DNA of 64,000 nucleotides, from NCBI GenBank assembly GCA_027704905.1, contig CM050999.1:3468814-3532813 (forward strand), given 5' to 3'. The stretch's first letter is position 1, and each line of letters begins with the position of its first letter. The DNA is from Muraenolepis orangiensis (Eukaryota > Chordata > Actinopteri > Gadiformes > Muraenolepididae). Below the pieces are notes generated by a model. The model had not been told where the DNA came from. It saw only the letters and a list, made by a program, of their open reading frames with translations, and searched no databases. Shown in pieces: positions 26,949 to 46,240 of the stretch. Both the position numbers and the translations under genes were made by a program.

Positions 26949-29900
26949 TGCAGGGCAGGGGAGCACTGCAAGATATTGACCAGATGTCCCTCTTCAAGCC
27001 ACTGTGCAAGTTCTGCGCGTCCGTCAGGACGGTCCGTGAAATAGTCCCCACGGTCAGGAAGGCGCTGGCCGTGGCCCAGTCGGGCACCCCCGGGCCCGTC
27101 TTCATAGAGTTCCCCATCGACACGCTGTACCCATTCCACCTGGTGTCCCGGGAGACCACGCTCAAAAACCCCCCAAAGGGCCTGATGGGGAAACTAACCA
27201 CTTGGTATGTCCTCGCTGTTTAGCTTTGGGAATCTGCATAGGGTTATTGAGTGGTGATCATTTGTATTGAACCTTTTAGAATGATGTGTGATCTATTATT
27301 CATTTTCTTAAGGCATCTTAACAATCACATGTCAAACCTGTTTGCCGGTGCCTGGGAGGCGAGAGACGTGTCTCCGTTACCCGTCCACATCCCGCGAGCC
27401 ACCGAGGATGAGGTGAGACCAATGGATCTCAATGGATCTCCATCCGGAACCTATCCATTACAAATACTTAGCTGGAGCTGGAACAACCATCTTAAATTTC
27501 TGACTGTGTCTCATCATCAACATCGTTCTCGCAGGTCCAAAAGTGCATTGAGCTGGTGAGCCGGGCCAAGAAGCCCGTCCTTATCCTGGGCAGCCAAGTC
27601 ACACTGCCTCCAACCCCTGTGGAGGAGATCAGGTGCAGGATCCTCTCTGTGTCTGCTGCTCTGCTTTCACCTAATTGTGTGTCTTGTGTTGCGTTGAAAT
27701 AAACAACCACACATTACACCCGCCCTTCCAAACTCTATAACTGTTTGTATATGAATGTATATAACAGTATAACTGTCCACTAAGTACTGTTTTCATTCAT
27801 CTGGTTGTTGATCTACTAAGTAATGTTGGTCCGTGTTTGCATATATCCCTTTCTTCCAGGAAAGCCTTAGAGTCGCTGGGAATCCCATGCTTCCTGGGAG
27901 GCATGGGTCGTGGCCTGCTGGGTAAAGACAGCCCCATCCACATCCGACAGAACCGACGAGATGCCCTTAAACAGGCCGATGTGGTGCTGCTCGCAGGTCA
28001 GGCATTCTGCCCTCCATTTAGGAGGACCAAACTGATTAAATCCTTCCAGGGTTGTTCCGATGGGTGTAGAAATGTGCGAGTGTGTGTTGACAGGCACGGT
28101 GTGTGACTTCCGTCTGAGCTACGGCCGGGTGCTGAACAGACGCAGCAAGGTCATCGCTGTCAACCGAGATCAAACTCAGCTGCTGAAGAACTCTGATGTG
28201 TTCTGGAAACCAACTGTCGCCATCCAGGGTCTGTCAACACGACAACACAATTGTAGTTATATTTTCAGTGCCATTTTGGTCGCTGGTCTAAATTTAACTG
28301 ATTTGTTCGTCATGAACCCAGCTATATGTCCTGTATTTACCTGGAACATTAATGTCCTTTCCTTTTTTTCTTTAGGGGATGCTGGCTCATTCCTGTTGCA
28401 GCTCTCTAAAGGCCTGAACGGCTACAGGTGTCCAGAGGAATGGCCTCAGAGCCTCAAAGCAGGAGATGAGGTCAAAGAAAATGCAAACAGGTAAACCCTT
28501 AGGAATGTCTCCTTGCATGGCTCACACTGCCGTCGGTGTATGAATGGGTGAATGTGAGGCAATAATTGTAAAGGGCTTTGGGAAAGCAAAGCAGTCCACT
28601 TACCATCCATTATGTGAGGCGTTGACAACATCCCTGTCAAAGCACAGAGGCAGGAACCACAAGTCCACCAGAAGTCATGTAAGGTCCAATTTAGTAGCCC
28701 AATGTGTGTATTTGCATGCAGTTCACCAAATCAATCCCAACAATGCAGCTGTCTCCTCTTTATGAGAGCAATGGCATCCTCCACAGAGTCGATAGGCCTG
28801 TTGGGGGCTGGTACACTGTGTGTCTTCAGCACATCCACTTTGTTTGATTGCTAGTATTACTAAAGATACTAATTGTATTGTAGGTTTGTTAATCGATTAA
28901 AATAAGTCTTTATTGTTTGCCCTAACCCCCTTCGGTGTGAATGAAGAGGACATGCCATGTTGATTTGACCCCCCTCTGATTCTTGTATTCAGGGCAAAAG
29001 CGTCTGAGAAGACGCTTCAACACTTGAATCCTTTGAAGATGCTCCACTGTGTGGACAAGCTGATGGCAGAAGACAGCATAATTGTCGCCGATGGAGGAGA
29101 TTTTGTGGGCAGCGCTGCCTACATCATGAGGCCAAGAGGACCCCTCTGCTGGCTGGATCCAGGTAGGAGTCCCACAGGACAGAACTTGCCCGATTAAAGC
29201 AAACCGGAACCGAGAAGAGGCAATCCTTGGCTTCCTGAAGACATTTTTGGCATTCCTGTCAGCTCTGAAAAATGGCACAGTAGTAATATTAGTTGACACT
29301 GAACATGCTTTCAGTACACTGTGGCAGTGGTGCATTCAATGGCTGCAATGCTTTGTTTTTGTTAATAAATTGTATTCGTCCCAAACCCTGGTAGGTGCCT
29401 TTGGGACGCTAGGAGTTGGAGGTGGGTTCGCCCTCGGAGCAAAGCTGTGCCGACCAGAATCGGAGGTAATTCACTATTGTCATACTGCTACGTCTCTCTG
29501 GGGCTCCTCCACAACAAAGACAGGTGAAAGTTTGATATAATGTTCAGAATGTTTAAGCAAGCAGAGGCCTAATCGAGGAAGCAGGATTTTGGGTGGTAGC
29601 AAGGAAACGTCAGGTTTAACTGGGTTTTCAGTTGTCATCGCCATGGTGATAACTTATGCTGCACACCTAATACTCTAATCAGTCTGACTGGGGCCAGGTG
29701 AGGCTGCTTCAACCAGACTCTAATCAGTCTGACTGGGGCCAGGTAAGGCTGCTTCAACCAGACTCTAATCAGTCTGACTGGGGCCAGGTGAGGCTGCTTC
29801 AACCAGACTCTAATCAGTCTGACTGGGGCCAGGTGAGGCTGCTTCAACCAGACTCTAATCAGTCTGACTGGGGCCAGGTGAGGCTGCTTCAACCAGACTC

Positions 29901-30726
29901 TAATCAGTCTGACTGGGGCCCGGTGAGGCTGCTTCAACCAGGTGCCCACCACACAGCCTCCACACCTATTCCTTCCATCTGTTCATTATTTAAAGGATTG
30001 TTCATCATCTGATCTGAAATGTGCTCTTTTGGCTCAGGTATGGATCATCTACGGTGACGGCTCATTGGGTTACAGCGTTGCAGAGTTTGATACGTTCACC
30101 AGACATAAGGTGACGACTCCACTTGAGAGTTCATGGTTTTGTTTCACTATTAGTCATAGTTCTTTTCATAATTCATAGTCACTGGTTCTGCTCTTGGATG
30201 CTTGTTGGGAAGGAAATGTAATGTATTATATATTATGTTAATATATATGTGTATGTATATATTATTATGGCTTGTTAGGAAGGAAATGCACTTATGACTT
30301 CTGGTGACTAGTAGTTCTCTTGCCTCCAGCTACATTGAATGCACTTATTGTAAGTCGCTTTGGACTGAAGCGTCCGCTAGATGACTGTAATGTAATGATG
30401 CAAAGTAGGGATGCTCCCATCAGGGTTTTAGGGGCCGACCACCGATCACCAGAATCAGAATTAGCCGATACCGATTGCTGATCACATAGTGCTCATTGGG
30501 CTTTTGGGGCTCTTCCATTTAAAGTTCCATATATGTGTAGTATTATATATTTAATTACTATTTAGAGCAATAAAAGTAACTTTTCTGAAATGCATTGCAG
30601 AAATATAATTAAGACCTACCTGAGAAAGTATCATAAATCCACCAATACCAAGCTTTACTAGCCTTTAAATCATCTCACGTGATGCTTTTCAACCAATGAA
30701 AAACGAACGCAGTCAGTGAGAAACGG

Positions 30727-30822
<96 letters not shown>

Positions 30823-31790
30823 CAGTCTGAGTAATTTCACATGGAGTGCTCTAAAAACAGAAAGGTAGACAATTCAAACTCCATGTTGGTTCTTCAGTTC
30901 AAACCCAGTAGGTCTCATTTGTTCCGTGGTGATTATTAAAAGCGTTAATGTGAAGCGGCACTACTAGATAAAACATCTCTTTAGCAATCATACCCACCCA
31001 CAATAAAATTAACGATCTAGGAGCCCAATATGATCCATCTGTATTTACCGGTAGCTTTCGGCAGTGCTGCTGGCATTTCTGCTTCACATTCATTGCATTT
31101 TTTTTGCCTCGTACCGAGAAAAGTCATTGTTGTTTGCTTCATCTGATCGACTCTTCTGATCGGCCGTTTTTGAGAGCTCCGGACGTTCGATTGCGAGTGA
31201 ATATCGGCCGATAATGATCGGCGGGTGATCGATCGGAGCATCCCTAATGCAATGTAACCAGGCAGATTTTGTGTCTGAGTTTCCTTCATTATAGTTGTAC
31301 TTTTGGTGTAGCTCTGCTGTTTCTTTGGTAGTGAAACCGTGCACACATCCCAACTCAATGGGCTCTCTCTCTCGCCGTCTGTCTGTCTGTCCGTCTAGAC
31401 ACCAGTCATCGCCGTGGTGGGAAACGACGCCTGTTGGAGTCAGATCGCCAGGGAGCAGGTGCCCATCCTGGGCAGCAACGTGGCCTGTGGCCTCTCATTC
31501 ACGGGTAAATATTGTTACAGCTGAGGAACTATGGAGCATATCCAGTGTGTCCCTCACACGCTTGTGGTCCATCGATAGACACCATCTCTTTTCCCACTTG
31601 TCGGTCATCAGATTACCATATCGTGGCTGACGGCTACGGAGGAAAGGGCTACCTGGTGGGACGGGGGGACGAGGAGCGGCTGGAGGACATTGTCCGGACC
31701 GCTCAGAGGGAGTGCCGCGAGGGCAGGGCCATGCTGCTCAACGTCCTGATTGGCCGGACGGACTTCCGAGAGGGCTCCATCTCCGTGTGA
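23490..31790 (+). CDS. ilvbl: 2-hydroxyacyl-CoA lyase 2 / acetolactate synthase-like (ILVBL, HACL2)
   Basis: Thiamine-diphosphate enzyme of the ER membrane, known in mammals to cleave 2-hydroxyacyl-CoA in fatty-acid alpha-oxidation. Exons: 23490-23582, 25236-25437, 25968-26095, 26954-27204, 27313-27412, 27535-27632, 27860-27996, 28094-28228, 28376-28490, 28993-29162, 29395-29465, 30038-30109, 31399-31504, 31612-31790. Total 1857 nt, 618 codons (human about 632). Residues 7-27 are hydrophobic (anchor). The N-terminal ThDP domain has TLVGGHISPILVACEKLG and the activating Glu at about 84 in DTRHEATAV. The central domain follows (PVLILGSQ, CFLGGMGRGLLGK). The C-terminal ThDP-binding motif runs from GDG (506-508) to ND (533-534). 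It ends GRTDFREGSISV. Start chosen at 23490 because it gives the anchor directly; an in-frame ATG at 23412 would add 26 repeat-derived residues. Several introns carry LINE, hAT and minisatellite insertions, but all junctions keep phase. Confidence 0.95.
24105..24750 (+). repeat. Dispersed element (family X) with 24 bp core expanded about 5-fold
   Basis: Shares ordered blocks with 33368-33953: TATGAGCTGA-CAGCAAAGCCACAA, GTCTGCTCACTTCCTGCAGA, CCACATCAACCTCTTCACCA, CCCTGTAGTCCTACAGGACC and GATGGAGAGGTT. Between them the 24 bp core ATCTGATGAGTACCTGGGGT+CAAC is repeated five times plus a partial (24512-24640), versus once plus a partial in the other copy. It lies in ILVBL intron 1. Transposon class unknown. 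Confidence 0.85.
24831..25205 (+). mobile_element. L2-like LINE 3' UTR with VNTR
   Basis: Same module as at 8256 and 34366. Here the block CATAACATTGTCATTAACAT+TACACTAT (about 28-30 bp) is repeated about ten times, flanked by GTGCCTACTGAACTGC and TTTCTGGACTCATTACAATT. It ends only about 30 bp before ILVBL exon 2. Confidence 0.85.
25927..25959. repeat. Poly-C tract at ILVBL exon 3 acceptor
   Basis: About 33 C residues form the polypyrimidine tract directly upstream of the acceptor (exon 3 starts 25968). Length variation here would sit inside a splice signal. Confidence 0.95.
26097..26477 (+). repeat. 24-26 bp minisatellite starting at ILVBL exon 3 donor
   Basis: About 16 copies of CCCTGAAGGGTTAGGGGGAGGAG with 1-2 bp length variants. 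The repeat begins at the donor itself (exon 3 ends 26095, intron starts GTAGGGCTGAAGGG). G-rich on the transcript strand. Confidence 0.95.
26889..26948. repeat. (AT)n(TG)n compound microsatellite at ILVBL exon 4 acceptor
   Basis: About 14 AT then about 15 TG dinucleotides, ending 5 nt before the acceptor AG (exon 4 starts 26954). There is no normal polypyrimidine tract. Confidence 0.96.
29666..29941 (-). repeat. 45 bp minisatellite (locus 2 of dispersed family), reverse orientation
   Basis: Six copies of GACTCTAATCAGTCTGACTG+GGGCCAGGTGAGGCTGCTTC+AACCA, the reverse complement of the 59240 array. It lies in ILVBL intron 11. Confidence 0.95.
30180..30397 (-). repeat. Dispersed teleost repeat, reverse copy
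   Basis: CACTGGTTCTGCTCTTGGA at one end and AAGTCGCTTTGGACTGAAGC+GTCCGCTAGATGAC at the other, reverse complement of the family at 19975. A hAT element is inserted directly at its end. It lies in ILVBL intron 12. Confidence 0.75.
30406..31246. mobile_element. Non-autonomous hAT element, 841 bp
   Basis: Terminal inverted repeats TAGGGATGCTCCCATC (left) and, read inward from the right, TAGGGATGCTCCGATC. Flanking 8 bp duplications ATGCAAAG (30398-30405) and ATGCAATG (31247-31254) differ at one base. No transposase frame is present. It contains a (CA)n of about 44 units at 30731-30818. It lies in ILVBL intron 12. Confidence 0.88.
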
Positions 31791-34024
31791 CGCTGAGCGC
31801 CACTTTCCTTTCCCTGCTTTGCTTGGATGTTTTTTGGGTTATATTTTATATAACAAAAATATATTTGATGTTGAGAAATTGTTTGTTTAAAACGCGGATG
31901 AGAAGTTAATGACCTACAACTATTCAGGAACAATTTGGACCTTGGCCTTTCCAATACTGCTTCATTTGAGATGGATCTTCCTCTTGCTTGTCTCTCATCC
32001 TATCAGGATGCTGGTGTGGTTCCATGCCTTCAGCCAGTACAACGTGTGCAGCGGGTTTTCAGTCTTGCGTACCTTTTAACATTTTACCAATTTTACATTA
32101 TAACTGTAAAATGCACGTAGGCGATCTATATTGAATCCAGTGTTGGTTTTATTCAAAGAAAAGGATGTACATCTCTGAGCAGTAAGTTATTCTTCTAGTC
32201 ATATTCATATTCAGATCAACTCACATAGTATTTATCATTTATGTTCCAATATGTCGTGCATATTTGTACGTGGTGCGTTCTCTTAAAATCCGGCTTCTGT
32301 CCACCTTATAAGGGAAACAAGGGTATATATTCTGTGTTTGTTAAATCACAAATACCTTTTGAGGAATGTAATTCACGCAAACAATAGATGGCAGACAAAT
32401 CGTCCTTTTATAACATTCCTCTGCTTTTAAAGTAGCAGGATCCGCTGACACGGAATAGTTCATGTTAATGTAGCCTAGCCTATATGTGCTGCTATGTGTG
32501 CATCTATTAATTGCAGTGAAGTGGGTTAGCAGTCCTTGACATAGTTCTATTAGTGGATTGAGTCTCTCTCTCTCTCTCATTCTCTCGCTCTCTCTCATAT
32601 ATCAGCATGATAGGGTACATTTGTTTACTAGACTAATAGACATGGCAGTTAATAACGGGCAACACAACGACTGCTTAAAATGCAAATAAGTATGTGTAGG
32701 ACTAACTCGAACCCAGTGGTGTAGCCATCATTTCAGAAGTGAGGTGGGACATTGTTTTTATTCAATTATTCCTTGAAAGGTCATCTTCCGTAATGATTGT
32801 CACATAAACATTAATCAACAACTGATCCAGCCTAAGTGATGATGAACCAAAACGTACCACCTCTGCTTCTTGGCTGAAGGCCAAGTGCGAGGGATTCGGT
32901 CTAAGACCAACTAAATCAGCCCGTCCGCGGTGCACGGCGTGCAGCCGTCCTCTCGTCACATGGTGCGACTTTCCAGCGAGGTCACGACAGGTCACGACAG
33001 CTGACCAAGAACATTTGACGCGTAATTTGCTGACGACCTGCTGCTTGGCGTAATGGCGACATCATCAACAGTAAGAACGCCTTTAGAGCACAAGACAGAC
33101 GACTTTCGACGGTGGATTCACAGCAAGCTGATCACCCACTGGCTGACCCACTGGCGTCCTTTAGGAAGCAACTAAACCAAAAACACCACATGAGAGAGAG
33201 AGAGAAGGTCATCACGTTCAGCACTGAGAACACTTTCAGTTTTTATTTGTTGTTTTTGTTTTTAAATATCCATTTCAGAACACCTTGTGTGTATATTATA
33301 CTTTGCACGTATTCTATATTGCTATTATAGCCAATTGTTAATTCCAACTGCCTTCATTTGCATATAGTAGCCTCTACTAGATGTAGCTGAAGCCTGCACC
33401 AGGAAATATGAGCTGATCGCAAAGCCACAATGGATATTCAGTTACAGTATGAAGCTGCCTAGTAAGTTAATGGAAGTAAAGTCTATATTCAGTGTACGTA
33501 CTAGTCTGCTCACTTCCTGCAGAGCACAATATGAGGGTTACTACACTGTCAGCAACCACAGTGTAGTAACACACACTGTCCACATCAACCTCTTCACCAC
33601 TTAGCAAAATAACATTCACAAAGTAAATAGAGTATATCTCTACAACGATAAGGGCTGCAATATAAACTAAAGATAACACCTGCGAGATTGTTGTGCAAGT
33701 GAAATAATGTGGATACTGGGTCAGAGGTAGTGAGGCTAGAACACATGTTTTAGAGTGAATACCACCTAGTGCATTATCAGTTGGTAGCCCTGTAGTCCTA
33801 CAGGACCACAACATCTGATGAGTACCTGGGGTCAACATCTGATGCCAATAAAGTGGAGAAGAGCAAAGATGGAGAGGTTTTACTACACCTGCTCCTGTCT
33901 TACGGCCACCAGGTGGCGATGAATACCTGTTATTTTGATTGAAAGCAATTGAATTATTTCCCATGTGAAAATCTCTCTTAACTACTATATAACCTATACA
34001 TGATTGTAAACACCGCGTTAAACC
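31791..34024. other. Intergenic region after ILVBL
   Basis: The first few hundred bp are probably ILVBL 3' UTR. A CT-rich stretch lies at 32565-32600. The dispersed family X copy lies at 33368-33953. No gene was recognised; a short ATG followed by a GTAAG-like sequence at 33053 is not supported by anything else. Confidence 0.5.
33368..33953 (+). repeat. Dispersed element family X, copy 2 (core not expanded)
   Basis: Matches 24105-24750 block for block, with small insertions, but has the 24 bp core only once plus a partial (33811-33845). Confidence 0.85.
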
Positions 34025-34195
34025 ATAATCTGGAGGATTGATTCCTCTTTATTGGACACACACACACACATTTACCTTATCCCAGTATTAGGAGCAGTGG
34101 GCAGCTATTTTTAAATACAGCGCCCAGGGAGCAGTGTAAGGGTCTGGTGCCTTGCTCAAGGGCACCTCGGGACTTGAACCGGAGCCAAGGCCCAA
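34025..34195 (-). mobile_element. SINE, head-truncated, minus strand
   Basis: Reverse complement shows the same body and tail as the SINE at 13567 (GAGCAGTGGGCAGCT, CCTCTTTATTGGACACA read forward) without the tRNA-like head. Confidence 0.7.
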
Positions 34196-34209
34196 CAGAC
34201 TGTGAGTGC

Positions 34210-34735
34210 CTGCATGAGATGATCCGTTGATGGGGGTTTTAAGGGATGGGTTAGAAAACGTTGATGACAAAAACAACAAGGTCAGACATCTCTTCTCCCC
34301 CCTAAAGTCTGGTCGCCGGTTCCTCATCCGTACAAGAAGTACTACCAGGTTTAAGAATCGTTTCTATTCACAGGCAGTGACCTACTGAACTGCTAGGAGT
34401 GCTGCCACTATAACATGTCATTAACATTACACTATCATAACATGTCATTAACATTACACTATCATAACATGTCATTAACATTACACTATCATAACATGTC
34501 ATTAACATTACACTATCATAACATGTCATTAACATTACACTATCATAACATGTCATTAACATTAAACTATCATAACATGTCATTAACATTAAACTATCAT
34601 AACATGTCATTAACATTAAACTATCATAACATGTCATTAACATTATACTGTCATACTTTCTGGACTCATCACAGTTACTGCACTGTATTCATGATGCTGC
34701 TGCACTACTGGCACTTTAAATGCTTTTGGAAGAAC
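34210..34735 (+). mobile_element. L2-like LINE 3' end with VNTR in 3' UTR
   Basis: The end of a LINE reading frame (about 34290-34385, SGRRFLIRTRSTTRFKN then QAVTY stop) is followed by its 3' UTR. In the UTR a 28 bp block (CATAACATGTCATTAACATT+ACACTAT) is repeated about eight times, then TTTCTGGACTCATCACAG and GATGCTGCTGCACTACTGG. Confidence 0.85.
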
Positions 34736-34749
34736 AACATGTACATTCA

Positions 34750-35690
34750 ACACATCTGCGGCGTTCGACACAGTGAACCACCAGATCCTTCTCTCCACTC
34801 TCGCCGAGCTTGGAATCGATGGAACTGTGTTATCCTGGTTCACCTCCTACCTCGCAGATCGCACTTATCAGGTCACATGGAACGGTTCCCTGTCCAGTCC
34901 CTGCACCCTGGACACCGGAGTCCCCCAAGGCTCAGTATTGGGACCCCTTCTGTTTTCTCTTTACACTAAATCGCTAGGCTCTGTAATCACATCTCATGGC
35001 TTCTCCTATCACTGCTATGCAGATGACACTCAACTGTTTCTCTCCTTTTCCCCCTCAGAAACCCAAATCGCAACACGCATCTCTAAATGCCTGGCCGACA
35101 TCAGCAGATGGACAGCCGCCAACCACCTGAAGCTCAACCTTGACAAGACTGAGCTCCTCTTCATACCGGGGAAAGACTGCCCTCAGATGGACCTACTGGT
35201 CACCATCGAGAACACTCAAGTCTCCCCCTCAACCACAACAAGAGACCTTGGTGTGGTGCTAGATGACCAGCTGTCCTGCAATGCCAACGTCACCGCGGTG
35301 GCCCGATCTTGCAGAATTGCCCTCTACAACATCCGCAGGATCCGGCCCTTCCTCACACGTGAAGCGGCGCAGATCCTGGTCCAAGCGCTCGTCATCACCC
35401 GCCTCGACTACTGCAACTCTCTCCTGGCGGGACTCCCCGCCTCTGCAACCAAGCCCCTCCAACGCATCCAGAACGCAGCGGCACGCCTGGTATTCAACCT
35501 ACCAAAATTCTCCCACGTGACCCCTCTCTTCCGCGATCTCCACTGGCTTCTGGTAAATGCTCGCATTTACCAGAGTTCAAGACTCTGGTACTGACCTTCA
35601 GGGCAGCCAATGGCACTCCGCTCAACTTCTGCCAGGCGACTTGTTCGACCTTCACTGATAAGAACCAAGCATCGCTCTTCCAAGACCCAG
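34750..35690 (+). mobile_element. L2/CR1-group LINE reverse transcriptase fragment
   Basis: Open frame 34773-35594 encodes RT motifs in order: LSWFTSYLADRTYQV, DTGVPQGSVLGPLLFSLYT, YHCYADDTQLFLSFS (catalytic YADD), NHLKLNLDKTELLFIPGK, VTRDLGVVLDD-like, TRLDYCNSLLAGLP and QNAAARLVFNLPKFSH. It is 5' truncated, breaks after about 35590 and continues degenerate to about 35690. It abuts the previous LINE tail. Confidence 0.92.
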
Positions 35691-36139
35691 CTCTTCACGG
35701 CAGGGCCGGCTCTAGACAATTTGCTGCCCTAGGCGAGATTTTAGCTGGCGCCCCCCTATAGAATATAAAGAATACATGAAAAATCTCTACAAAAGACAAA
35801 TACACTACAAAACAGAAACTTATTGAAGATTTTTTTGAACATTTTAAAGTAAAATGCTTCAATCTGGTGCACTTTGAGCACACAATTACTAGAGACCTGA
35901 TCTAGGGGAACTCTAAAACACCCATATGAAAAAGTAACCTACCATAGCCAATAACAAATACATGTAACTTATTTTATTTGTGTTGTTCATTCATATCTTA
36001 TTTTACTAGTTAACATTCATTTATTTATTCATATTATTTATCTCTCCAGTTTTAAACGATATTTTTGGTTTACTGTCCTATAGTATACATTGAAAATGTA
36101 CACACAAATACAAAAACACAAACCACACTTATAATAATA
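35691..36139. other. Possible DNA-transposon end plus AT-rich spacer
   Basis: GGCAGGGCCGGCTCTAGACA followed by GCCCTAGGCGAGATTTTAGC resembles the end of a common teleost DNA transposon class. No partner terminus was found. The remainder is AT-rich without coding content. Confidence 0.35.
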
Positions 36140-36660
36140 ATAATAATAATAATACATTTTATTTGTGGGGCCCCTTTCAAGACACCCAAGGACACCTTAC
36201 AGAGCATATATGCTACAGTAAAATTACAATTAAAAACAGTGGACTTCACGAAGTGTCCGCAGGGTTTAAAACAAGACAAACAACAGGAAGTAAAAGAAAG
36301 ATGGTCCAGTTTCTAAGGGATATGCCAGGTTAACCGTGTGGAGAGCTTTGTAGGTGAGGTTTGTATAGTCAATCCGGTAGCACAGGAAGCCAGTGTAGTT
36401 GAATGAGAGCGGGGGTGATGTGGTCGGATGAGTTGGTGCGGGGATGATCCGGTCAGAAGTGCATTGCAGTAATCATTCCGGGACTGACCATGGTTGTCAG
36501 TGCTGGTTTGGGACAGAGATGAGCGGACTCTGGAGATGTTCCGAAGATGGAAGAAGGCAGTGCGAGTGATGTTTTTAATGTGTGGTACAAATGAGAGGGA
36601 ACATGAGAGTGATGGTTGTTGGCCTCTAGTTGGGCAAGTTTTGGCCACACACACACACAC
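36140..36660. repeat. Dispersed repeat of unassigned class with (AAT)n
   Basis: (ATA)n then CATTTTATTTGTGGGGCCCC, TTTCAAGACACCCAAGGACA and a long block ending near a CA repeat at 36647. The CACCCAAGGACACC type sequence is frequent in teleost genomes; the family is not named here. Confidence 0.5.
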
Positions 36661-36857
36661 ACACACAACCATATATATATGGTTAGGTAACATGACGTTT
36701 CAAAAAAAGATCGCTATTGCTGGAGGAAACATTAAATAAATAAAGTATTTTTTTTAATAAAATGCAATCTGAAGGTTGTCCGTATCATATGCACGGTGAG
36801 AAAATAATAATACATGACTTATTGGAATAATTATGAGCTTAGTGTGTGTGTGTGTGC

Positions 36858-36890
<33 letters not shown>

Positions 36891-37099
36891 TGTGTCAGCA
36901 CCTCCTCTTCAGAGGAGGTCAGTCCGGTGGTGCAGCAGCAGACGGTTGACACGAATGTCACGCCGATTATATTATCACAAATGTTATTTAATATTTAATA
37001 TATATGAATATATATATATATACATTTAAATATTAATCTACATTGAAACCGTTTAACGGATTATTCCGGTTACTCCTAACCGGTAACCAACTGGTTTGA

Positions 37100-37273
37100 T
37101 GGACTTCATGATGCGGAGAGAAGCCCAACACCCTTACTACTAACCCCAACCTCATCGGGTCTGGTTCTGGTTCTGTTTCGGGTCTGGTTCGGGTCTGGTT
37201 CTGTTTCGGGTCTGGTTCAGGTTCGGGACCGAACAAGAGGGAGATCTTCGGCCGTTGAATAAGAAACTCAAAG
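37100..37273 (+). promoter_or_regulatory. Candidate FAM118B promoter and 5' UTR exon
   Basis: A GGTTCTGGTTCGGGTCT-type repeat (about 37158-37230) is followed by a possible non-coding exon ending CTCAAAG|GTAAGG at 37273. The acceptor for the start-codon exon is TTTAG at 37661-37664, giving a 5' UTR intron of 37274-37664. This is inferred from splice consensus only. Confidence 0.4.
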
Positions 37274-37671
37274 GTAAGGTCCTCTGTTCTGAATACGATC
37301 AACAAACCTCCCGATTCTAATGGATTAAGACCAACTAACGAACATGTTGAACGTGTCAGTTTAGTCTGAGATTGTCTTGAGTAAACACCAGTCTGTTAGG
37401 TTCCACCGTTCATTGGCGATAAGGAAACGCTTAATTATTTTGTCTGTGTGGACATAGTGTACTCTTTAATATATACATACACTACAGATGATGATTATTG
37501 AACAATTGCACTGGCAGTGATTCCTTCCATTACCATACCTTCCAGTAGGTTGTTGTGCCCATATAAGGCGCCACTGGTGACGTGGCGTTCATTCATTCAT
37601 TCATTCATTATAGGATCTATATATTTAGTTCTTCTAAATATGGTTTCACATGTTGTGTGTTTAGGAGCTGA

Positions 37672-44984
<7,313 letters not shown>

Positions 44985-45036
44985 GACCCAATGCTTCTCT
45001 CTTGGTGTCAGGCTTGCCAGTGAGAATATCACCGTA

Positions 45037-45042
45037 AATAAA
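45037..45042 (+). terminator. Candidate poly(A) signal of FAM118B
   Basis: AATAAA 53 bp after the stop codon at 44982-44984. The following 900 bp (to 45965) contain CCTCCCTCATCC-type pyrimidine repeats near 45205-45260 and no recognised gene. Confidence 0.5.
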
Positions 45043-45967
45043 CCAGAAAGACCTGTTGTCCCTCTTGGACCTCTTGATTCCCTCTCCCCTCCCCTCCTTG
45101 TAGACATTTCAGTCTCCCTTCCGGGTGACTTGCATGTGTGTCATTGGAGTGATGAGGTGACAGCTGATGCTTCCTTGTTGTCCCACTTGTATTCATGTCA
45201 ACTCATCCCCCTCCCTCATCCCCTCCCTCATCCCCCTCCCTCATTCCCCTCCCTCTCTGTTTTGCCCCAGACTTTCGATCTTGACAGGCTCAGGGTCTGG
45301 AGCTCACTCAGTCAGTTTACCTTCCACAGACTTCAGTAGATCTGTCTACTTCTCCCACTCCAGCTCAGGTCAGATTTCACTCATTGGACTTACTGAGGAC
45401 AAGTCTCACAAATCAGACCTCAGATGTAGATCTGAAGTCTGATTTAGGTCTTAGTCTGATTAGATCTGAGCTGACGGCGGACAAGCTCAAATGTAGGTGA
45501 ACGGGGCGTTTAGTTGTTCTTTTGTTTCAAATGTATTTCAAGCAATCATGTTGCCGGGGGAGGGGAGCTTTAGACATGTGTTACATTAAATGGGTCCCTA
45601 CTGGAAACAACCTGACAGGCGGAACCACAACAAACGTGATATGGCTGACCGTTAATCTGGGATCCAGAAGATGAGTAAAACCATAGCATCGTCTTCCTGC
45701 TGTCGGTCTCCCTCCTTGGCTGACAGCGGACACACAATCGGCCAGCCCTGGTAAACTAAACTTATCCAGTAGTTGGTGGGAAGCTAAAACGTCACTTAGA
45801 CAAAGTGTCTTAAGGTTTAAAATAAATTCTGTGTAGTAGACTGGCCACTGTAGAAATACATTTGTTAAACTAGTCTTCTGAAACCTCCATCTTGCCACTC
45901 TCGATTGAGTATATCATCGGAAGAATATCCAAAACAGGAAACCCTGCGTAACTCCACCTCTGACACG

Positions 45968-46240
45968 TGTTGGTTTCCGGTGAAGGAGATGTATAGTCTC
46001 CACCAGAAGGAGATGTATAGTCCCTCCCACCAGAAGGAGATGTCGTTTTCCCCCAGAAGTTAAGCAACGCTGTAACTTCTGGATCCAAGAGGACAAGCGG
46101 GTGCCACAAAAGACCGCCTTGCTTTCATTATGATTAATAAATGTTTGATTAGCTTTTTGTTATTTAGTCTTCTGTAAAGGGAAGTAGGGTATGAACAGAA
46201 ATGGCCAATTATTTACCCAAAAGCACCCAGCGTCAAGTCG
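45968..46240 (+). repeat. Dispersed element (family Y), copy 2
   Basis: Same ordered blocks as 40286-40580, with two to three core units and small indels. The right half is nearly identical between copies. Located between FAM118B and SRPRA. The segment from 46241 to 46740 holds nothing recognised. Confidence 0.88.

Noticed and set aside
33053..33075. ATG followed by a GTAAG-like donor as a first exon
   Set aside because: Only six codons, with no downstream exon, promoter signal or family match.
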